Shown here in pieces: positions 5,924-10,791 of a DNA stretch of 10,791 bases. This stretch comes from Flavobacterium psychrophilum (GTDB taxonomy: Bacteria > Bacteroidota > Bacteroidia > Flavobacteriales > Flavobacteriaceae). Position 1 is the first letter of the stretch; every line of letters starts with the position of its first letter. Made by a program: the position numbers and the translations under genes. The stretch is from NCBI GenBank assembly GCA_020720185.1, contig DYPB01000072.1:1-10791 (forward strand), in the 5' to 3' direction. The notes beneath the pieces were generated by a model. The model saw only the letters and a program-made list of their open reading frames with translations. It had not been told where the DNA came from and did no database searches.

Positions 5924-6643
5924 ATGAAAATAAACTGGCAAAACATCCGTCTTTTCCTTATCATTTTCGCAATGATATTTCTGTATGCTTTTACTTTAAA
6001 TAGAAATGAAAATAGAAAATTGCAAAAATCGGAGGTGGTTTTTGTGGGCGATAATAACCTTTTTATTGAACAAAAAATGGTTAATAACTTGTTAATAGAA
6101 AATTTTAACGATGTAAAAAGTATCCAAAAAGTTACACTAAATTTGAACAAATTAGAAAAAACCATCGACAAACATCCTATGATTGAAAAATCGCAGGTGT
6201 TTATAAGTATAGATGGTGTGCTAAAAGCAGTTGTAAAACAAAAAACTCCAATAGCAAGATTTTTTGACAGTAACGGTTCGTTTTACATTGACTATCAAGG
6301 CAGTACAATGCCACTTTCTGACCATTATACTGCCAGAGTCCCTATAATTTTAGGCAAAATAAATAATAAAAATAGAACACAAATAGTCGATTTATGTAAA
6401 CAAATTTATGACGACGATTTTTTAAAAAAAAATATCATCGGAATGCAAATTTTAGCAAACGGAAGCGTAAAAATGAATAACAGAAATTTTAATTTTGATA
6501 TAGATTTTGGTCGAATAATAAATGTAGAAAATAAATTTAAGAATTATAAAGCATTTTTTCAAAAAGCAGTTTTAGATAGTTCGTTATATCATTATAAAAA
6601 AATAGATTTGAAATTTGCAAATCAAGTGGTTTGCATAAAATAA
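5924..6643 (+). CDS. ftsQ: FtsQ, divisome scaffold protein
   Basis: Bitopic membrane protein that links early and late divisome components (the FtsQLB step). A short cytoplasmic N-terminus precedes one transmembrane segment at about residues 9-25 (RLFLIIFAMIFLYAFTL). The periplasmic part follows with a POTRA-like region (about 37-106, VVFVGDNNLFIEQKM...FISIDGVLKAVVKQKTPIARF). The beta domain contains GSFYIDYQGSTMPLS and RVPIILGKI, both recognisable in Bacteroidota FtsQ. At 239 residues it is short compared with proteobacterial FtsQ but usual for this phylum. It lies directly upstream of ftsA and ftsZ as in most bacteria. The sequence is divergent, so the call relies on topology, motif order and position together. 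Confidence 0.9.
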   Translation: MKINWQNIRLFLIIFAMIFLYAFTLNRNENRKLQKSEVVFVGDNNLFIEQKMVNNLLIENFNDVKSIQKVTLNLNKLEKTIDKHPMIEKSQVFISIDGVLKAVVKQKTPIARFFDSNGSFYIDYQGSTMPLSDHYTARVPIILGKINNKNRTQIVDLCKQIYDDDFLKKNIIGMQILANGSVKMNNRNFNFDIDFGRIINVENKFKNYKAFFQKAVLDSSLYHYKKIDLKFANQVVCIK

Positions 6644-6680
6644 AAATATTTAAACTATAGACGAGGAATAGAATAAGATT

Positions 6681-8081
6681 ATGGAAAATAGTAAAATTGC
6701 AGTAGGATTAGACATTGGCACAACAAAAATTGTGGCAATGATTGGCAAAAAAAATGAATACGGGAAACTCGAAATTTTGGGCGTTGGAAAGTCTAAAAGT
6801 CTTGGTGTGGCTCGTGGTGTTGTAAATAATATTGCACAAACTATTCAATCTATTCAACTAGCAATTCAAGACGCAGAAAACAAATCTGGATATAGAATAA
6901 ACGATGTAGTAGTAGGAATTGCAGGACAACATATTCGAAGCATTCAGCATTCAGATTATATTTTAAGAGAAAATCCAGAAGAAGTTATTGATGGAAAAGA
7001 CATTCAACGGATTATCAATCAGGTAAATAAGTTACCAATGTTGCCAGGCGAAGAAATAATTCATGTTTTGCCACAAGAGTTTTTAATAGACGGACAATCA
7101 ACAAAAGAGCCAATTGGAATGTGTGGCGGTCGAGTTGAAGCTAGTTTTCATATTGTAGTAGGACAAGCAGCCTCTATCCGCAATGTAGGAAGATGTGTAA
7201 AAAGTGCCGATATTGAATTGTCAGGATTAACCCTTGAACCATTAGCATCGTCAGATGCTGTGTTGAGTCAAGAAGAAAAAGAAGCAGGAGTAGCATTAAT
7301 TGACATTGGTGGTGGCACAACAGATTTGGCAGTTTTTAAAAATGGTATCATTCGCCATACAGCCGTAGTTCCTTTTGGAGGTAATGTAATTACAGATGAC
7401 ATTATAGAAGGCTGTTCGATTATAGAAAAACAGGCAGAATTACTGAAAGTAAAATTTGGATCAGCATGGCCTGGCGAAAATAAAGACAACGAGATCGTAT
7501 CTATTCCAGGATTGAGAGGAAGGGAACCGAAGGAAATATCGCTTAAAAATTTATCTAAAATAATAAATTCCCGTGTGGTCGAAATTATAGAGCAAGTTTT
7601 TACCGAGATAAAAATATATGGATACGAAGATTCTCGCAAAAAATTAATTGCAGGTATTGTATTAACAGGTGGCGGTGCACAATTAAACCACATTAAACAA
7701 TTAGTAGAATACATTACAGGAATGGACACCAGAATTGGATATCCGAATGAACATTTAGCAGGAAATTCGAGCGAAGAACTATCCTCTCCGTTATATGCAA
7801 CGGCTGTTGGATTGGTAATGAATAGTATAGAAAACAACTTGACAAGTGCTTATAAAATTAAGCAAGCAGTACCCGAAAAAACATTTGTTCCAAGAGAAAG
7901 AGTTTTTGAAAGACCGGTTTTTGAACAAAAAATAGAAGAAAAAGAAAAGGAAAAAATTGAAGAGGAAAAACCAATAGAACCCAAAAATAATATAATAGAA
8001 ACAACCGAGAAAAAAATTAGAAAATCATTTTTTGATACTTATATAGATAAAATTAAGGATTTCTTAGATAAGGCGGAGTAG
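6681..8081 (+). CDS. ftsA: FtsA, actin-like FtsZ membrane anchor
   Basis: Cytoplasmic actin-family ATPase that polymerises at the membrane and tethers FtsZ filaments to it. The phosphate-1 motif is LDIGTTK (10-16), the phosphate-2 motif is IDIGGGTTD (207-215) and the adenosine motif is LTGGGAQL (328-335). The SHS2/1C subdomain typical of FtsA replaces actin subdomain 1B and lies at about residues 84-165. A charged, Glu/Lys-rich linker (about 390-447) leads to a terminal amphipathic helix, FFDTYIDKIKDFLDKAE (450-466), the expected membrane-targeting sequence. The length of 466 is normal for Bacteroidota. It is preceded by ftsQ (37-nt gap, with a weak GAGGA near 6663 that may aid initiation) and followed by ftsZ after 117 nt. 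Confidence 0.97.
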   Translation: MENSKIAVGLDIGTTKIVAMIGKKNEYGKLEILGVGKSKSLGVARGVVNNIAQTIQSIQLAIQDAENKSGYRINDVVVGIAGQHIRSIQHSDYILRENPEEVIDGKDIQRIINQVNKLPMLPGEEIIHVLPQEFLIDGQSTKEPIGMCGGRVEASFHIVVGQAASIRNVGRCVKSADIELSGLTLEPLASSDAVLSQEEKEAGVALIDIGGGTTDLAVFKNGIIRHTAVVPFGGNVITDDIIEGCSIIEKQAELLKVKFGSAWPGENKDNEIVSIPGLRGREPKEISLKNLSKIINSRVVEIIEQVFTEIKIYGYEDSRKKLIAGIVLTGGGAQLNHIKQLVEYITGMDTRIGYPNEHLAGNSSEELSSPLYATAVGLVMNSIENNLTSAYKIKQAVPEKTFVPRERVFERPVFEQKIEEKEKEKIEEEKPIEPKNNIIETTEKKIRKSFFDTYIDKIKDFLDKAE

Positions 8082-8082
8082 G

Positions 8083-8099
8083 AAATTACGAATTAAAAA
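8083..8099 (-). repeat. 17-nt inverted copy of the pre-murC repeat
   Basis: AAATTACGAATTAAAAA, two bases after the ftsA stop, is the exact reverse complement of 3727-3743. Both copies sit immediately after a stop codon in an intergenic gap. Such AATTCGTAATT-type motifs recur in flavobacterial intergenic DNA as far as I recall; the pairing of the two copies is directly visible. Confidence 0.75.
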
Positions 8100-8198
8100 G
8101 TATAACAAAACAGCATAAATATATCATAAAAGTTTTAAACCAACAACCTGTTTTACCTACAGGCAGTTTTACAACTTTTTTACAAATGACAAAACAAA

Positions 8199-10118
8199 AT
8201 GACAGATAACACAGATTTTGGAAGCATTACATTTGATTTGCCAAAAAACCAATCTAATGTAATTAAAGTAATTGGAGTTGGTGGTGGCGGTAGCAATGCC
8301 ATAAACCATATGTTTAAACAAGGCATAAAAGGTGTCGATTTTATCGTTTGTAACACCGATTCTCAAGCCTTGCAAAATAGTCCAGTACCCAATAAAATTC
8401 AATTAGGAATTAGCCTAACCGAAGGACTTGGTGCTGGATCAAACCCAAATGTAGGGCAACAATCAGCCATTGAAAGTATGGCTGATATCGAAAAGATGTT
8501 GGATACAAACACCAAAATGATTTTTATCACCGCAGGAATGGGTGGTGGAACAGGAACAGGTGCAGCACCAGTAATTGCTCAAATGGCAAAAGAAAAAAAC
8601 ATACTAACAGTAGGAATAGTTACTACGCCATTCTTGTTTGAAGGAAAAATCCGTTCGGAACAAGCCGTTATAGGTATCGAAAAACTACGCAAACAAGTTG
8701 ATTCTCTTATAGTTATAAATAACAATAAACTTCGTGATGTATATGGAAACCTTGGTTTCAAAGCAGGGTTCTCAAAAGCTGATGAGGTTTTAGCAACCGC
8801 ATCTCGAGGAATTGCAGAAGTAATAACCCATCATTACACTCAAAATATTGACCTTAAAGATGCCAAAACAGTATTGGCAAATAGCGGTACTGCCATAATG
8901 GGATCATGCACAGCAAGTGGCGATAACAGAGCTAAAGAGGCAATAATGGGAGCATTAGATTCGCCATTATTGAACGACAATAAAATAACAGGAGCAAAAA
9001 ATGTATTGTTACTTATAGTATCTGGAAATAGTGAAATTACGATAGACGAAATAGGCGAAATATCAGATTATATACAAACAGAAGCTGGTTTTAATGCCAA
9101 TATAATTATGGGTGTGGGAGAGGAAGAAACCCTTGGCGAATCTATTGCAGTAACCATTATTGCGACAGGTTTTAATGTAGAACAACAAAACGAAATTGTA
9201 AATACCGAACCCAAAAAAATAATACATACGCTGGATGATAATCAAGCAATTGTTAGAGATTTGATGCAGAAACCAGCAATAGATATTAAAATAAACTTTG
9301 AGGCTGAAAAGCAAAAAGAACACGAAAAAGTGGTTTTTGAATTATTAGAAGACGAACCAAAACAAACAGTTAGTTTGAACGAAAATGAATTGATAGAAAT
9401 GTCAAACTTTATAAAAAGTATTGATGTAGAATTTGAAATCGTCTCTCCGTTAGATTTTATAAATACAACCCCCGAAATTAATGATATTAAAGTAATTGAT
9501 TTTGAAATTGTAAAGCCAGAAATGCCCCTATCCTTTACTTTTGATATGCCATTGAACCATACCAAAAAAGAGACAAACGATGCAGTTTGTCAAGAAGAAA
9601 GTTCAATAGCATTTGATTTTTCAAACGAGGCGAATAATATGGAAGTGCCTGAATCTGTACATTTCACACCAGTAACAGAGTTGAAAGAAAGTGGGATAGT
9701 AAGATATTCATTAGAAGAATATATGGAATTAGAAAATTTATTAACTAATTCAAAACCAGTTGTTGAGGAGCCCGCTATTGAAGAGGAATTAAATATTGTA
9801 ATGAAAAAAGTTGATGAAAGACTGGACCCAATATCAATCCAAAATGAAATTTCACCAATGGAAATGTCTATTGATGAAATCATGAAAATTAAAGCCGAAG
9901 AACGCCTAAGGAAGTTAAAAGAATTTAATTATAAATTTCACAACATAACCGCAAAAATTGAGGAATATGAAAAGGTTCCTGCTTATAAAAGATCTGGTGT
10001 AGATCTTACAAATTCTACTCAAAGCAATCAAAATTCTAGATATTCATTAGGGATAGATAGTAATAATGACACACAAATAAGATCAAATAATTCATTTTTA
10101 CATGACAATGTAGATTAA
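8199..10118 (+). CDS. ftsZ: FtsZ, tubulin-like division GTPase
   Basis: Cytoplasmic GTPase that assembles the Z-ring. The N-domain carries GVGGGGSNAINH (26-37) and the tubulin signature GMGGGTGTG (113-121). The synergy loop is NIDLKDAKTV (216-225), with catalytic Asp residues D218 and D221, so both half-sites needed for polymer-dependent GTP hydrolysis are intact. The globular domain ends around residue 330. An acidic linker of some 260 residues follows, then the C-terminal contact peptide PAYKRSGVDL (594-603), then a further 36-residue end (SRYSLG...IRSNNSFLHDNVD) characteristic of flavobacterial FtsZ. At 639 residues it is far longer than the roughly 380 of Escherichia coli, which is normal for this group. 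A strong intrinsic terminator follows. The short ATG at 8186 opens only seven codons, so 8199 is the start. Confidence 0.98.
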   Translation: MTDNTDFGSITFDLPKNQSNVIKVIGVGGGGSNAINHMFKQGIKGVDFIVCNTDSQALQNSPVPNKIQLGISLTEGLGAGSNPNVGQQSAIESMADIEKMLDTNTKMIFITAGMGGGTGTGAAPVIAQMAKEKNILTVGIVTTPFLFEGKIRSEQAVIGIEKLRKQVDSLIVINNNKLRDVYGNLGFKAGFSKADEVLATASRGIAEVITHHYTQNIDLKDAKTVLANSGTAIMGSCTASGDNRAKEAIMGALDSPLLNDNKITGAKNVLLLIVSGNSEITIDEIGEISDYIQTEAGFNANIIMGVGEEETLGESIAVTIIATGFNVEQQNEIVNTEPKKIIHTLDDNQAIVRDLMQKPAIDIKINFEAEKQKEHEKVVFELLEDEPKQTVSLNENELIEMSNFIKSIDVEFEIVSPLDFINTTPEINDIKVIDFEIVKPEMPLSFTFDMPLNHTKKETNDAVCQEESSIAFDFSNEANNMEVPESVHFTPVTELKESGIVRYSLEEYMELENLLTNSKPVVEEPAIEEELNIVMKKVDERLDPISIQNEISPMEMSIDEIMKIKAEERLRKLKEFNYKFHNITAKIEEYEKVPAYKRSGVDLTNSTQSNQNSRYSLGIDSNNDTQIRSNNSFLHDNVD

Positions 10119-10138
10119 TTATTTAAAATATTTTTCTT

Positions 10139-10166
10139 AAACCTCAAATTTATTTGAGGTTTTTTG
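10139..10166 (+). terminator. Rho-independent terminator of the dcw operon
   Basis: ACCTCAAA (10141-10148) pairs perfectly with TTTGAGGT (10153-10160) around a TTTA loop. The stem extends with AA/TT on the outside, and a run of T (10160-10165) follows. It sits 20 nt after the ftsZ stop and marks the end of the cluster transcript. Confidence 0.9.
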
Positions 10167-10168
10167 AT

Positions 10169-10176
10169 TATATTTG
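10169..10176 (+). promoter_or_regulatory. Candidate -7 promoter element for yqeY (TATATTTG)
   Basis: TATATTTGC matches TAnnTTTG and comes 3 nt after the terminator T-run, giving a leader of roughly 25 nt before ATG 10208. No clear -33 TTG at the usual spacing; the nearest TTTG is in the terminator arm and is too close. Confidence 0.5.
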
Positions 10177-10207
10177 CAAACTAATTATTTTAAATAAAAA
10201 GAAAAAA

Positions 10208-10657
10208 ATGAGTTTATCAATTCAAATAATGGACGAAATCAAAAATGCAATGCGTGCCAAAGATACCGTAGCACTTGAAGCATTGAGAGCCATAAAATCG
10301 GAATTATTACTTGCACAAACTGCATCAGGAAGTAAAGAAGAGATAACAGAAGCTGATGAAATAAAACTGTTGCAAAAATTAGTAAAAACCCGTAAGGATA
10401 GTGCTAAAATATTTACAGAACAAAATAGAATGGACTTAGCTGAACCTGAACTTGCACAAATTACAGTAATCGAGAAATTCTTACCAGCACAATTAACAGA
10501 GGCAGAAGTTGAGGTAGTAATTGCAAAAATAATTGCAGATAATGGAGCGTCAGGAATAGCATCAATGGGTAAAATTATGGGACTTGCTGCTGCACAATTA
10601 GGCGGTACTGCCGAAAGTAAAACCATATCTACGATTGTGAAAAAATTATTAGTATAA
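10208..10657 (+). CDS. GatB/YqeY domain protein
   Basis: A 149-residue helical protein matching the YqeY family, related to the C-terminal tail domain of the GatB amidotransferase subunit that contacts tRNA. Recognisable stretches are the N-terminal MDEIKNAMRAKDTVALEALRAIKSEL, KLVKTRKDSAKIFTEQNRMDLAEPELAQITVIEKFLPAQLTEAE (in two blocks), and the final GIASMGKIMGLAAAQLGGTAESKTISTIVKKLL. A function in tRNA or amidation chemistry is suggested by the family but not established. A longer frame from a TTG at 10154 is possible, but that codon lies inside the terminator stem and would translate promoter DNA; ATG 10208 gives the conserved beginning MSLSIQIMDEI. It sits downstream of ftsZ and just before a tRNA gene, with its own terminator-promoter junction. 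Confidence 0.92.
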   Translation: MSLSIQIMDEIKNAMRAKDTVALEALRAIKSELLLAQTASGSKEEITEADEIKLLQKLVKTRKDSAKIFTEQNRMDLAEPELAQITVIEKFLPAQLTEAEVEVVIAKIIADNGASGIASMGKIMGLAAAQLGGTAESKTISTIVKKLLV

Positions 10658-10674
10658 AAGAGATAAATACAAAA

Positions 10675-10748
10675 GGCCTCGTAGTTCAACTGGATAGAAT
10701 ATCAGATTTCGGCTCTGATGGTTGGGGGTTCGAACCCCTCCGAGGTCA
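10675..10748 (+). tRNA. tRNA-Arg, anticodon UCG
   Basis: A complete cloverleaf. The acceptor GGCCTCG (10675-10681) pairs with CGAGGTC (10741-10747), with one G-U. The D stem is GTTC/GAAT, the anticodon stem TCAGA/TCTGA, and the loop TTTCGGC (10707-10713) gives anticodon TCG at 10709-10711, reading CGA. The T arm is GGGGG-TTCGAAC-CCCTC. The discriminator is A10748, and the 3' CCA is not encoded (CG follows). The gene starts 17 nt after yqeY and may share its transcript. Confidence 0.95.
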
Positions 10749-10756
10749 CGGAATAA

Positions 10757-10791
10757 AACCGTAAACACTTGTATGATAAGTGCTTATGGTT
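10757..10791 (+). terminator. Hairpin after the tRNA, possible terminator (cut by window end)
   Basis: AACCGTAAACACTT (10757-10770) pairs with AAGTGCTTATGGTT (10778-10791) across a 7-nt loop, a 14-bp stem with one G-U and one A-C mismatch. Any T-run would lie past the window edge, so the terminator role is inferred from position after the tRNA. Confidence 0.5.

Noticed and set aside
8147..8171. Hairpin CCTGT/ACAGG followed by TTTT between ftsA and ftsZ as a terminator or leader regulator
   Set aside because: Only a 5-bp stem with a 7-nt loop and a weak T-run; not strong enough to call.
10154..10207. Upstream TTG start extending the YqeY protein by 18 residues
   Set aside because: The TTG lies in the terminator stem and the extension would cover the promoter motif. 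ATG 10208 gives the conserved N-terminus.

Overview
The window is a single-strand (+) stretch of the division and cell-wall (dcw) cluster of a Bacteroidota bacterium, most likely a member of the Flavobacteriaceae. The evidence is the strongly AT-rich sequence, the near absence of Shine-Dalgarno sequences, three copies of the Bacteroidota -7 promoter motif TAnnTTTG, and protein features I recognise from flavobacteria. These include a roughly 640-residue FtsZ with a long acidic tail containing PAYKR, a short FtsQ, and an FtsA ending in an amphipathic helix. The assignment rests on recognition only, not on a search.

Layout: ftsW (2-1321), a 21-bp-period repeat array (about 1361-1520), a small HTH regulator (1560-1943), murG (1955-3109), a mazE/mazF-type toxin-antitoxin pair (3142-3715), murC (3757-5103), an endonuclease/exonuclease/phosphatase-fold protein (5177-5884), ftsQ (5924-6643), ftsA (6681-8081), ftsZ (8199-10118), a clear intrinsic terminator, a yqeY/gatB-like gene (10208-10657) and a tRNA-Arg with anticodon UCG (10675-10748). 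A hairpin closes the window.

The core genes act together. FtsW polymerises septal glycan, MurG makes lipid II, MurC adds the first residue of the stem peptide, FtsQ scaffolds the divisome, and FtsA ties FtsZ filaments to the membrane. The order ftsW-murG-murC-ftsQ-ftsA-ftsZ is the classical one, but three non-dcw cargo units sit at three successive gene boundaries: the HTH gene with its repeat array, the toxin-antitoxin pair, and the nuclease-fold gene.

The second theme is small dispersed repeats. A palindromic GC-rich element is translated in-frame inside murG, and a second repeat-like stretch encodes MurG's N-terminus. A 14-bp tandem repeat precedes murC, and a 17-nt inverted match to it follows ftsA. 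Two REP-like elements in opposite orientation bracket the nuclease-fold gene, one of them supplying its last codons. I found no complete new defence or metabolic system. The most notable signals are the phased A-tract array, the repeat-bracketed nuclease gene, and the repeats translated within an essential gene.
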